Shown in pieces: positions 43,321 through 54,126 of a stretch of 64,000 nucleotides of DNA (position 1 is its first letter; the number at the start of each line of letters is the position of its first letter). The stretch covers positions 186,001 through 250,000 of the forward strand of contig NC_092403.1 of assembly GCF_009017415.1 (NCBI RefSeq), read 5' to 3'. A program made the translations under genes and the position numbers. Below the pieces are notes generated by a model. The model did not search any database. It worked only from the letters and a program-made list of their open reading frames with translations, and was not told where the DNA came from. Source of the DNA: Aspergillus flavus (lineage: Eukaryota; Ascomycota; Eurotiomycetes; Eurotiales; Aspergillaceae).

Positions 43321-43669
43321 ATCGATTCTCCCAACATGCCAAGAATCATGTATTCAGCCCTGTATCATCTCGGAGAAATTAAAAATGTTTCAGAATACCT
43401 GGTTACATGCAAATCCTCCAATCGGCGCAACATTTCCAGCAAGTTGCCGAGAGTCGGACGCCGGCAGATTTGCGGAAAACAGGAACGTCTACCTTAACCC
43501 TAATTTCAATTCTTCAGAGAATCCACCAATAATCACCTAGTACACCTCCCCCCATGGTTCATACACTGCCTGACAAGGCTTGTCGATGAATGCCGGAAGT
43601 GGATAAATATCAGCAGACGATCGTCCGGTCTCCTGCTCGATCAGAGTATCAGCTCCAACTACGTTCAAC
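43321..43669. other. Promoter region of the pectin lyase gene
   Basis: About 350 bp. GGATAAATATC at 43602-43612 is a weak TATA candidate about 65 bp before the ATG. No gene is seen. Confidence 0.35.
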
Positions 43670-45073
43670 ATGAAGTTTGCTTTGCTATCCGGTGTCGCCG
43701 CGGGACTTTTACCCGTTGTAAGCGCAGTCAGTGTCTCTGGTGCTGCAGAGGGTTTCGCCAAAGGTGTGACTGGCGGTGGCTCTGCTGCTGCCGTGTATCC
43801 TACCACTACAGATGAGCTAGTGTCCTATCTGGGTGATTCGTCTCCTCGTGTCATTGTCCTGGACCGCACGTGAGTATTGTATTGTGGAAATACCAAACCC
43901 CTGAACCTAATCACAATACTAGGTTTGATTTTACTGGCACCGAGGGTACCACTACGGCCACTGGGTGTGCACCGTGGGGAACTGCTGCGGCCTGTCAACT
44001 TGCCATCAACCAGAATGACTGGTGCACCAACTATCAACCTGATGCCCCTTCGGTGTCCGTCACATAGTAAGTATTGACTTTAGACAGATGATGAGTATCT
44101 CTGCTTAAGTGACGACAGCGACAATGCCGGTATACTCGGAATAACGGTCGCCTCCGACAAGACTATCCTCGGTTCGGGCTCCAGTGGTGTCATCAAAGGC
44201 AAAGGCCTTCGAATTGTTAGCGGTGCAAGCAACATCATCATCCAGTACTTACAGTCCCTTGTCTACTGGTGTATCCACCTCTAATATAATCCAGAAACAT
44301 TGCCATCACAGATCTAAACCCCAAGTACGTGTGGGGAGGCGATGCCATTACCCTAAACGATGCGGATATGGTCTGGATTGACCACGTTACGGTCCGTATT
44401 TTATCCCCAGCTGAACACCGCGGAGCCTTATACTGATCCTCCTCCCAGACTGCCCGTATTGGCCGTCAGCATCTCGTCCTTGGAAACGACGCCGACAATC
44501 GCGTGACCGTGTCTAACAGCTACTTCAACGGTGTTTCGGACTACAGCGCCACGTGCGACGGATACGCATACTGGGGCATCTACTTCGCTGGCTCCAGCGA
44601 CCTCATCACCTTTAAAGGCAACTACATCCATCACTTTAGCGGTCGCAGTCCCAAGGTCCAGGAGAACACCCTTCTTCATGCTGTTCGTCTACCTTCACCT
44701 TCCCTTGTATTGGACCCGCACTAACACTGATCAGGTCAACAACTACTGGTACGACTCGACCGGCCATGCCTTCGAGATCGGGGCGGGCGGCTACGTCCTT
44801 GCAGAGGGCAACGTCTTCCAGAACATCGACACCCCCGTACAGTCGCCGATTGAGGGACAACTATTTACATCGCCCGACACGAACACCAACACTGTCTGCG
44901 CCACATACCTCGGTCGGAACTGCGAGGTCAATGGGTTTGGTAGCTCGGGCACTTTCAGTCAAGCAGACACAGCCTTCCTGGTGAACTTTGAGGGCAAGAA
45001 TATCGCGTCGGCTTCGCCGTATGCCGATGCGCAGAGCTCGGTGCCAAGCAGCGCTGGACAGGGAAATCTTTGA
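43670..45073 (+). CDS. Secreted pectin lyase (PL1)
   Basis: Six exons, 43670-43869, 43923-44066, 44119-44244, 44295-44391, 44449-44682 and 44735-45073, with introns of 50-57 bp, join in frame to 379 residues, the size of Aspergillus pectin lyases. A signal peptide ([19 protein letters not shown]) is followed by the right-handed parallel beta-helix: [61 protein letters not shown] and [13 protein letters not shown]. The closing [13 protein letters not shown] segment is also typical. It lacks the Asp cluster of calcium-dependent pectate lyases, which favours pectin lyase (beta-elimination of methylated galacturonan). The number and position of introns fit the fungal pectin lyase family. Confidence 0.93.
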
Positions 45074-45433
45074 ATATCATGCCATGTGAGACTTAGCGGC
45101 CTTTTGGAGTATTTTGTCTCTTGGTCGGTATCGTCTTCTTTCTGTCACTATGTGTACATATCTCGTTCTCTACCTAGTCCGACGGTATCCCGAAATATAG
45201 TTAGCTTCTCTCCATAGTCATGTTTTGTGGGAGGGCTTACTGACCCGTCACGGGGCAACAACCCCAGGAGATTTCCGTCGGCTAAGATCATCAGCCCAGA
45301 ACTTTAGCCACACACCCCTTCATGCTATATCTTAGGGCTGTCGCGAGCATTCAAGGCTGCAAATTGACTCCTCATCTCCTAACGTTATGGTATACCTTTT
45401 TTTCTAATTGTCTTTCATACATAACTCGTGACT
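45074..45433. other. Intergenic, no gene seen
   Basis: About 360 bp between two plus-strand genes. No repeat or regulatory site is recognised. Confidence 0.4.
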
Positions 45434-46356
45434 ATGGAGCCAGTCACTGAGTCTCGCGATCGGTACAATCTCCGCAAAGAACTTACCCTCATGGAAAGGG
45501 ATATCAAAGCCCTGGAAGAGGCGAATACACATACCTTGGACCAAAGCGTTCTGCACCAGTGCAGAGTTCGAGCTCTACCTCTGACCCCTGATGCCGACGA
45601 CTCGCTCACACCAAAGTTTTTCACTTCTTTTGCCCCCAAAGACATGCCAGAGCCAACATAAGAATATGTCGACAGAGAATACAACACCGACAGACTAGCT
45701 CTGTCCAGTGAATGCGGGCGACTAATCTACATTTACCTTCAGTCATACGTTCGCAAGTTGATGATCGACTTCCCAGAGATCCGACGAATGTGGTCAAGCA
45801 ATCAGTAAGTCCCCGGTACTACCCCTTGTTCAAATATTCCTTCACTCACAGTGTCTCCAGGATCGGCGACTACAATTTTCCTAATCTATACCGGATGCTT
45901 GAGCCTGAGTTTGGCACATTATCGATATTCCATGTTGCTAAGGCCTCCAAGCCGCATATTAAACGTATCATGCACAACGACCTTGGTGTAGATGATAGTC
46001 ATCTGCTTCGCGGGGAAGTATTGACCGTCATCCGGATCATGTTGGGTCAACTGAAGCAGAACGTGTTTGTCAGTGAGATGGTCGCACCGGTAACCTGACC
46101 TCCTTCTGAGCATCCTCAATAGAAAGGCTGATTATGATGTTGTCAGGTCCTACTCTTTTCTCTGAATCGACGGCATCCACGTGTTATTGAGGCATACTTT
46201 GATGGCCTGGAGCTGTTGGTACGCCGTACTAAGCCCTATGATTTTACGTTCTTGAATGCAGCTGGGTTCAAGACCTTTGCACAATGGCTCCTGGGAAACC
46301 CTATAGGTGATACGTTCAAAAGGACGGACCAGACGTATGGATCAATCATGGGCTGA
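45434..46356 (+). pseudogene. Uncharacterised fungal protein with an in-frame stop
   Basis: Exons 45434-45804, 45861-46089 and 46147-46356 (introns of 56 and 57 bp) keep a single frame over 270 codons. The predicted product starts with an acidic, coiled-coil-like part (LRKELTLMERDIKALEEAN), then EYNTDRLALSSECGRLIYIYL, IGDYNFPNLYRMLEPEFG and a C-terminal FAQWLLGNPIGDTFKR. I do not recognise a domain. A TAA at 45659-45661 interrupts exon 1 after DMPEPT, with coding character continuing at once after it (EYVDREYNTD). No donor/acceptor pair removes it. It is a recent nonsense pseudogene, a sequencing error, or two genes, of which the first option fits best. Confidence 0.6.
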
Positions 46357-46890
46357 GGGTACCTGGGTTATGGTGTTTCCAGAGTTCTACGGTCTTTGGA
46401 TGGTTTCATACTTTTCGTTTCTGTGCTTTGGGGTTTCATTATAGCGAGGGCACTTTTCATATGCTCTATATCCGCTTCAACCTACACGATAATTCTCATT
46501 CACCATTCTTACAACCCGTTTTATACTCAGCTGCCCTTTATTAGAAGGCAGGCATATCGTACAGTATGAAATAGTATCAGATAAGCAATCCGGGATCGCT
46601 CAGGCCACACAGTTCTGTGCTTATCCCACGCTTTGTGGCCGCTCAGTGAGCCAAAAGCGGCGCCAAATCGGGCCGAAAGCGGGAAGGGAAAGAGTACCTC
46701 CTGTCAGTATCCGTACTATCTATTAAGGTGGCCCTTATCGTGGGGGTGTTTTTCTCCACACTTCCTCGGTCGGATTTACCCCGAGACGAGGGGTGAGTTG
46801 CCGAGGACGAGAGACTTCACTGGGAACTCTTCTTTGCATCTCTTCCTCACTCCTACAATCTCCTCAACCTTCAAAGATCAAAAGTTCACC
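46357..46890. other. Intergenic, promoter of the aldolase gene
   Basis: About 530 bp without a gene. The open frame from 46633 runs into the aldolase start codon but has no domain before it. Confidence 0.4.
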
Positions 46891-48112
46891 ATGGCCTTGA
46901 ACGTTGCGCTCCGTACCTCCCTCGCACGCCAATCGACGGCGTACGGCTTCTGGCTTACGTGCGTACTCCTTCCCCGCATTCCACCATGCGTGTATTTCCT
47001 CGAGCTCGTGCTCCCTCAAAGCGTCAGGGAGAGCCTGCAAAGTTGCCAGAATTGACTAAAATCTCAAAAACACTTTGTTGACACCCAACTAACTCGCAAT
47101 TGCAAAATACAGCGTCCCCAGCGCCCCCGTCGCCCGAACCATCCTCCGCGCTGCAACCGCCTCGCCGGTCGAGGCTTTCAGCTGGGTCCTCGTCGATGCA
47201 GAGCACGGATTGATCACAGACAGAGACTACTACGACGTACGTTTTGTTATATTCCAGTTCTCACACTAGCTAACCAGAACATGTAGCTCACAACAGCGAT
47301 CGCCGCAGAAGGCGCCAGCCCCATCATCCGCGTACCCTGGCAAGAAGAGTGGATGATCAAGCGTGCTCTGGATTCTGGCGCTCATGGAGTTCTGACTCCT
47401 ATGTGTCACTCAGTGGTGAGTCATGCACTTCTTCCTGAGTGATCGATGGCGATGCGGGGGGGCGATTTGCGTCAATGCGTACGTGTGATCTGAGTGGCTA
47501 ATTTTGTACCCTTCCTGGGTTAATAGGAGGATGCCCGCCGTATTGTGAGATACTGCAAGTACCCGCCCGTCGGTTGCAGAGGCTATGGGCCGCTGTATGC
47601 GCCCCACGCTTTCCCCGGTGTCCAGGCCGGAGCTCAGTATGATGACAACGCCGATCAAAACTTGATGGTCATGGTCCAGATTGAGTCCAGGTCCGGTCTG
47701 GACAGCGTAGAGGAAATCGCAAAGGTGGAGGGATTGGATGTGCTTCTGATCGGTAGGTTTATCAAGGCTTGCGACTCATCTCACAACGAGGAACCCAGTG
47801 AAGCATGGGGTGCTTAAGACATGTGCTAATATTTCCCCAGGCCCCTTCGATCTCGCAAAACAGATCGGCGTCGTCCGCGGCGGAGACGAGCACACGGCGG
47901 CTATTGATCGCATTCTGAAGGCCGCCAAGTCTGCCGGAAAGAAGGCGGCGATCTTCTGCACAAGTGGTGAGCAGGCCCGCCAATATGCCGAACAAGGCTT
48001 CGACATGGTATCAGTCATCACCGACCAGGGTGCTATGGGAGATGCTATGGTGCAGTCTCTGTCGGCTGCACAGGGCCGCGACGCGGACAACAAGCCCCGG
48101 GATGGGTACTGA
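46891..48112 (+). CDS. HpcH/HpaI-family aldolase
   Basis: Five exons, 46891-46958, 47113-47236, 47287-47415, 47527-47752 and 47841-48112, with introns of 154, 50, 111 and 88 bp, give 272 residues, normal for the HpcH/HpaI aldolase family (PF03328). VLVDAEHGLITDRD carries the conserved His, PIIRVPW and DSGAHGVLTPMCHSVEDAR follow, and MVMVQIESRSGLDSVEEIA holds the metal-binding Glu. LLIGPFDLAKQIG, created by the last splice, holds the metal-binding Asp. The family splits 2-keto-3-deoxy acids or 4-hydroxy-2-oxo acids to pyruvate and an aldehyde. The substrate cannot be deduced. A short N-terminal extension of about 20 residues with Arg and Ser could be a weak mitochondrial signal. Confidence 0.9.
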
Positions 48113-49071
48113 GTTGTCATTGATCCTGGTAATGCTTGTTGAACTGCTGGTTGGCTATTGCATACTAGGAAGATATCCGGAACGCGTTATTTATTTACTT
48201 ATCAATGTATATATTGCGATGAAATGCTTCCGATTCCTTGGATCCTAGATTAGGGCTACACTTACTACTTACTCCATAGATCGTCGCTCTTTGCTAGCAA
48301 TGGCTGGTGCATAAGTTGGACTGCATCCTCTCTGGATTTCCACCACACAAGAAACATAGCGTACGACATAATACGGTTATGTGCCTCTTAATATGCTCTG
48401 ATCATCATATAAACTGACATGAGGAGTAGTGGCCTCTACACCTGGATCTAGTTAGGGTTTATGTTTTATTTTTATTTTTTTCGTTACATAACTGGTACCT
48501 CAGGCATCAATATCATATTGGCATTTGAAGGGAATGAAGGCATCAAAGAGCCTGTGATTGGTTATAACACATTCTATGAGATGGGTGATGAGGAAAGGTC
48601 TCCTTTTCCAATATTTGAAAAAGATTCACGTCTGATCACGTTGACTGAAGTTTACAAAGTACCGGACAGAAAGCAATCCATCCCGGATTCCTTTTCCATC
48701 TATTCGAAAACATGGTCCAGACACATTCCAAAAGCCACAATTCATAGTTCCTAGAGAATCCCACCTAAGTATAGAAGGGGTTGTGGTAAAATGATACGTC
48801 TCCTGCACCATTACATCATCCGCGAACTGCGCATCCCGATCTCGTGGTTGACAGCTGCAGCGCATCGATCGATCGTACTATACATTCATTCGTTGTGGTC
48901 GATCGGTTCATACTTTAAAAGCAAAGGTTGCCTTCAGCTACCTGGAAATGGGTCAGAACGCGACAGTCCAGAAGCGATCTTTGGACATATCATGAGGGCG
49001 TATAGGAGTCCTCGGGGTATAAAACAGAATGGACTCCACGGTTCGTTCCAAGCGCTGAACAAACCGGCGTC
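48113..49071. other. Intergenic, no gene seen
   Basis: About 960 bp. A plus-strand frame at 48791-49276 overlaps the RGS-LOV start in the wrong frame and is a shadow. Confidence 0.45.
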
Positions 49072-51021
49072 ATGGAAAGATACACCTGCTTCGACGCAGA
49101 CTCTCTGCGATCATACAGCTCTACCGTCGCATTGGATGAGTATCCCCCGTCAAAGTAAGCGCTTTTTCCACGCAATTCCTAGACCAAAACTGACCGGCAC
49201 CATAACAGTCCTCCCGAAGAGCTCATTACATCCTTTCCACGTCCCCCAAGTGGCGCGCGCAACCTCGATAACGTAGCAGCTAATAGCCCACGAGCTTCCA
49301 TCAAAACACTGCGCAGAAATTATATGGTCCATGAACTGCCACTCCTGCAAGAACCAAATCCTTGGGATGGGTCGGACCAATTCCATCCCGTCCAAGAAGC
49401 TGGCTGCTCATATGACCTGATCGTCCCTTTTGACGACTCCTGCAAGACACCTCTGCACAGTTTGGAGGGTCTCGCAGATATCATGTTCTCTCCGGAGCAC
49501 ATGTTATCCATCCTGAACAACCCCCGATATCTGGCGCGCTTTCGCGAGTTCCTGCTTGAAGAGCGCCCGCGGTCGCTTGAGTTACTGACATACTACTTGA
49601 ATACACGTAAGGCGCTAAAGGCACTCGAGTACGTCAACGCTCTGGTCAGATGTGCCGTCGACTTACCTCCATCAGCGATCACGGTCACGGAACAGGTTGG
49701 AGAAAGCTGCAATCCCGCCTTGCAGCGTCGTGTCCACGAAGCGCTCCAAGCACTCACAGATGAAGAGCTTCCTGCTTTCATCACCTCGCGCTGCATTGGG
49801 ATTACGAGTAGGGTGGTTGAGGAGCGCGTCCGAGGAACCCTCCCGCGCAAATTTCAGGGGACTTCCGATGCGCTGGCTGAGGTCTTCTGCCTGACCGATC
49901 CGTCAAGACGGGATAATCCTATTATTTTTGCTTCGGAAGGTATGTTCCTGATCGAGGTGGTTCGCTGATGTAGGGTGGATGTTAATGGAGCGGCAAACAG
50001 AGTTCCATCGCACTACGCAGTACGGCATGGATTATGTTCTCGGTCGCAATTGTCGGTTTCTCCAGGGTCCCAAGACAAACCCGAACAGTGTGAGGAGAAT
50101 CAGAGAGGCCATAATAGCAGGAAGGCATCACTCAGAACTCTTCCTCAACTAGTGAGCTCACGGCATTCATGTATGACATTGCACGGGACTCAAGGTTACT
50201 AACTATACGACAGTCGCCGTGACGGCTCCCCCTTCATGAATCTCCTTCAATGCGCTCCCCTCTGTGACAGTCAAGGTACAGTCCGGTACTTTATTGGCGC
50301 CCAGATCGATGTGTCCGGCCTAGCCATGGAAGGTGCGCAGATGGACTCGCTGTGCGCTTTGTTAGACAAGCAGAAAAACGGGGAGGCAGGGGCCGATGCC
50401 GAAGACGGAGAGATGAAGGAGGACGTTCGTCCAGACAAGTTTCGTGAACTCAGTGAATTATTCAGTCCACGAGAGCTGAGTGTGGTACACCAGGTAGGAG
50501 GCAATCTTTTCAAGCCTATCCCTGCAGTGTTCGATCGCTATGGGAAAGGCCATAGTCGCACCTGGTCAACGGCGGATACAGTGGAGATGGAGGCTATACG
50601 CGAGAGAGATATTAAAACGGCGTTGTTCCGGGGGTCGTTAACAGGCGTTTACGAAAATGTAAGTCTTTCCTGTCAGGCCTCCGATTCCCAGGCCTTTTTA
50701 CCTCTCAGGCCGTCCTCGTGCTAATTATTCTAGTACCTCCTTGTTCGGCCGTACCCGTCCCTCCGGATCTTGTTTACTTCGCCAGCTCTCCAGATCCCCG
50801 GCATTCTCCAGTCCTCTTTCTTGTCACGTATTGGCGGCAGCCCATTAGTACGGGAACAATTGCTAGATGCATTTATGGCCGGGCGTAGTGTTACTGCGCG
50901 CGTTAAATGGGTAACGAGATTTAATCCCCAGGGGAGAGATCGATGGGTTCATTGTACGCCGTTGCTAGCAAGTAATGGTGAAGTTGGTGTTTGGATGGTG
51001 ATTGTTGTGGATGATGATTGA
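49072..51021 (+). CDS. RGS-LOV-PAS photoreceptor
   Basis: Five exons, 49072-49154, 49209-49939, 50001-50151, 50214-50658 and 50734-51021, with introns of 54, 61, 62 and 75 bp, give 565 residues. After a disordered N-terminus, an RGS-like helical domain lies at about residues 115-240 (SILNNPRYLARFREFLLEE). It is followed by a LOV domain at about 250-360: FCLTDPSRRDNPIIFASE, then GRNCRFLQGPK with the flavin-adduct Cys289, SELFLNYRRDGSPFMN, and GTVRYFIGAQIDVSG. These are the full LOV signatures and are split between three exons. A second PAS-like domain (YLLVRPYPSLRILFTS) forms the C-terminus. RGS-LOV proteins are blue-light sensors thought to act on G-protein signalling or at membranes. The start at 49072 is the first ATG giving an open join; an upstream exon is not excluded. 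Confidence 0.9.
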
Positions 51022-51555
51022 CTGGTTCATGTATACTATTCTCAAGTGATACAAAATTCTAATGATGTATATCAGTGTTGTTACTATGCACTTAGTCATG
51101 AACAAGTATATAGCGACTGGAGCCCAGCGTATATATATTGAGGCGAAGGATGATAATACTGCATCCTTGGCTAGTTGATACTTTGCTGGCATCAGGTCAA
51201 ACCCCAAAACAATGATAATTTCACCTATTGGAATAGGCCTTTGTCTTTGTCTTTCTCTTTTTCTGTGTGCGTTGAGCAAGACCGTGAAGAAGTAAAGAGT
51301 GAGGTGGTAGCAAAATCCTGCCAGATGAATCAGGCACCGAATGATTGCACTCCACCAAGCAAACAGGCCCCACCCAGGACTAGTTCCCCGTAAACCGGAA
51401 AAACCAGAGCCCGGAGGCTTATCAGCTATCCACATCAGGAAATCTCCCTAAAGAGCTCAGGTCGCGTCAACCGCATCACTACCGTTCCCTGAAGACGGAT
51501 CGGTAAAATGCGTGAGTAATTCGCTACTTCCTAGCCATCATGATTTGGGAAACTA
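51022..51555. other. Intergenic, no gene seen
   Basis: About 530 bp. An ATG at 51508 followed directly by GTGAGT could be a mini first exon for the next gene, but no support for it was found. Confidence 0.4.
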
Positions 51556-54126
51556 ATGTTTGAGGCAAAAGCACCCAAGAGTGCGCAATTCCTGCGACGG
51601 AGATCTGCCCGTGCTGGTCAATCGCGTCCCAAAGCTACCGCGACCCGCTCGAGGGTGACCCGGTCAAGACCTGCAACGCAGCATAAGGGATTATCGGTCG
51701 TTATCCCTGTTAAGGCGGACCTTAATAAGAAGAAAAAAAATGGCGAGAAGAGAACGGATAACCGTGTTAGTGTGGAGATTGCAAATAAATCACCATGGAG
51801 CGCCATTGATATCGCCAGCCAGGTATTGGACCTTGAGGAAGCCGGGGAATGGAATGATCTAGACAGTGAGCTACAAGATGAACAGGAGGATGAACGGTTG
51901 AATGAGGAACAAACCCCGTCAAAGGACGTCCTTCCACCCGACCCTTTTCTACCGAACGGTATCCGAGTTACCCAAGCACGTGCGGCATACGACGCCGGCC
52001 AATATCGATCCCTCAAGGCCGCCGCTGCCGCGTGGGGAATCTCACAGACGATTCTCAAGCATCGGGTGAAGGCGCCGCGGCCATCAAGGCGGGAAGCTGC
52101 GCATTCCCTCCAGAAGCTCGATGCAACAGACGAGGACTCGATCAGTAAAGAGGCACTACGACGGGTGGAAGAAGATGACCGTCGACCGACCAATGTGTTG
52201 ATCTGGGAGGTTGCGAATGATTTATACAGGGATAAATGTGGTCATTTGGGCCTCGAATTTCAGCCGATTGGTAGCCAATGGCCCCAGCGCTTCTTGGTCC
52301 GCAACCCAGATTTTCGCAAGACCTGGTCGCAGTTGATAGAGGCTAGAAAAGCTCCGCCGCGTGCTCCCCGTCCCGGTGTTTCTTCTGGTCCCCATCCGTG
52401 GCGCTTTGCAGAAGATGCTAGCTCGATCGTGGACGATGACTTTTCGAAGTTCGATATCCCAAAAACTGAGGCTGAGTGCGCTACATACTTTCGACAGATT
52501 CGAAGCGGACCAGCTGCCACTGCTGTTCGGATCCAGAGATTCCTTACCCATCTACTAGTGGAACAGGCGAAGAGCGTTGATATGCTTAGTCGTGTGAGAA
52601 AGGCCCTGGAAGAACCAGAGCGGCCTAATGAAACGGCACCCCAGGTGGCCACAAGAGAGCACCAAAAGCAATCAGGACATACCCAGGGCTCTGCGGCGGC
52701 TGCTGCTTCGGATAGTCGGCAACCTCCGGCAACTACAGCTTCGACGCCTATAGTCGGCACTGGTGTTGGAAACTCTACAGCTGCATCATCTCAACCATCT
52801 CAATCTACATCCCAGCCACCGACTGATAACATACCACAACGCCAGGAAGCGCAGGTACCGCAGGTACCTCCCAATACCTCAAATCCACCACCCAAAGCCA
52901 GCATGCGCTCTGAGGAACGTGCAACTATGGCGCGCCAGGCATCCAGCGCGTCTTTACCACTTCCCACAAATCCGTTAGCTCAACCGCAGCCATCGCAGGA
53001 CACCTTGAACACCGCAAGTTCCACACCTATCCTCAGTAATGCCTCTTCAACCTATACATCTACGCCTTCTCGCCCATCCATCACGACGTTCCAGCAGTTC
53101 TCTAGGAATCACATATCGCAACCGTCGCAACCTCCCGACCAGCAAGAATCTCGTGAGCCGCAGCAACCCCAGGGTACTGCTGGATCGACGTCTGTAATTG
53201 GAAACGCCTTGGGCAATACAGCGGCGCCGCTGCAATCATCCATGGAATCATTCCAGTCATCTTCTGCGCAAGACCCGTCACTACCCCTGCAGGCTTTGCA
53301 GTCTCCGCACACTCAGGAAGCTCAGCGGGATGAAGCTACTGCAGATTCCAACCCTACACTCGATAACGCCTCCCCAGCCCATCTCTCCGAAGCCCCCCAT
53401 TCAAACCTGTCATCATACCAGCCTTCGACTACCTCCATACCTCAGTTGCTGCATCCCCCAGAGCCCCAGCAGTCTCATGAGCCCGAGAATTCCGAGGATG
53501 CGGCCAACTCCTTGTCCTTGCTCGGCAATAGCCCCCCTAGCCATGCACCTGCATCACTTGAAACATTATTGTCATCCTTCCAAACTTACCCGACAACCCA
53601 CGTCCGGCAATCTCCTCAATCTCGAGGGGCTCAGGGGCCTCAGAATCCCCAGAAACCTCAAAAGCCTCGGAAGCCCTCTCAGCCCCGAAAGCCTCAGCAG
53701 CCTCGCGCTCGGAAGCCTCAACAACCCCAGCCCCAGCAAACCCAGCAGTCACAGCAGCCGCATTACCAGCAGCAGCAACAACAGCAACAATCGCAACCTC
53801 AACACCAACAGCAGCAATCACTGCAGCTACCACAGCCTTCTGAACCATCACAGCCTCTTCAACCACCTGAATCTCCCCACCGGTCATCTAATCATATGGC
53901 CAGCAGCATGGCTCCATTCACTGGGTGGGGCAGTGGAGCTCTGAGTATGACTAGTTCCAGCCCGTACCACTCAGGTAACTTTGCAACAAATTATGGCAGC
54001 AGCCAACCTACCCGTCCGCAGTATTATCCGAACGAGTACCTGCTCCGCACCGCTGTGGACCAGTCGTCGAAGCGCCGGCGCATAGATGACCCAATTCATT
54101 CGATCAATCACCCAGGGTACCAGTGA
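51556..54126 (+). CDS. Protein with pogo/CENP-B-type DNA-binding region and long low-complexity tail
   Basis: A single exon of 856 residues. After a basic N-terminus and an acidic patch (about 92-122), a Psq-type helix-turn-helix lies at about 136-172 (AYDAGQYRSLKAAAAAWGIS). A second Tc5/CENP-B-type helix-turn-helix lies at about 185-268, with EVANDLYRD and QWPQRFLVRNPDFRKTW. Together they match the bipartite DNA-binding end of pogo/Fot1 transposases. The DDE catalytic domain expected next is absent. Instead residues 360 to about 830 are Gln/Pro/Ser-rich with long CAG/CAA runs, and the protein ends in a basic SSKRRRID likely nuclear signal. It is best read as a transposase-derived DNA-binding protein, perhaps a transcription factor with an activation-type tail. 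The very long intact frame in low-complexity sequence supports selection. Confidence 0.78.
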   Translation: MFEAKAPKSAQFLRRRSARAGQSRPKATATRSRVTRSRPATQHKGLSVVIPVKADLNKKKKNGEKRTDNRVSVEIANKSPWSAIDIASQVLDLEEAGEWNDLDSELQDEQEDERLNEEQTPSKDVLPPDPFLPNGIRVTQARAAYDAGQYRSLKAAAAAWGISQTILKHRVKAPRPSRREAAHSLQKLDATDEDSISKEALRRVEEDDRRPTNVLIWEVANDLYRDKCGHLGLEFQPIGSQWPQRFLVRNPDFRKTWSQLIEARKAPPRAPRPGVSSGPHPWRFAEDASSIVDDDFSKFDIPKTEAECATYFRQIRSGPAATAVRIQRFLTHLLVEQAKSVDMLSRVRKALEEPERPNETAPQVATREHQKQSGHTQGSAAAAASDSRQPPATTASTPIVGTGVGNSTAASSQPSQSTSQPPTDNIPQRQEAQVPQVPPNTSNPPPKASMRSEERATMARQASSASLPLPTNPLAQPQPSQDTLNTASSTPILSNASSTYTSTPSRPSITTFQQFSRNHISQPSQPPDQQESREPQQPQGTAGSTSVIGNALGNTAAPLQSSMESFQSSSAQDPSLPLQALQSPHTQEAQRDEATADSNPTLDNASPAHLSEAPHSNLSSYQPSTTSIPQLLHPPEPQQSHEPENSEDAANSLSLLGNSPPSHAPASLETLLSSFQTYPTTHVRQSPQSRGAQGPQNPQKPQKPRKPSQPRKPQQPRARKPQQPQPQQTQQSQQPHYQQQQQQQQSQPQHQQQQSLQLPQPSEPSQPLQPPESPHRSSNHMASSMAPFTGWGSGALSMTSSSPYHSGNFATNYGSSQPTRPQYYPNEYLLRTAVDQSSKRRRIDDPIHSINHPGYQ
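53691..53850 (+). repeat. CAG/CAA-rich imperfect repeat inside the pogo-like gene
   Basis: Dense runs of CAG, CAA and CCT codons encode (Q/P)n and RKPQQP repeats. The tract is likely to differ in length between strains. It keeps frame throughout. Confidence 0.8.

Noticed and set aside
48791..49276. 161-codon plus-strand open frame
   Set aside because: It overlaps the RGS-LOV start in another frame; the spliced RGS-LOV model explains the sequence.
52222..52760. Minus-strand open frames across the pogo-like gene
   Set aside because: Shadows of a long real frame; composition mirrors the coding strand.
53198..53944. 248-codon plus-strand open frame
   Set aside because: Frame-shifted reading of the low-complexity tail of the pogo-like gene.
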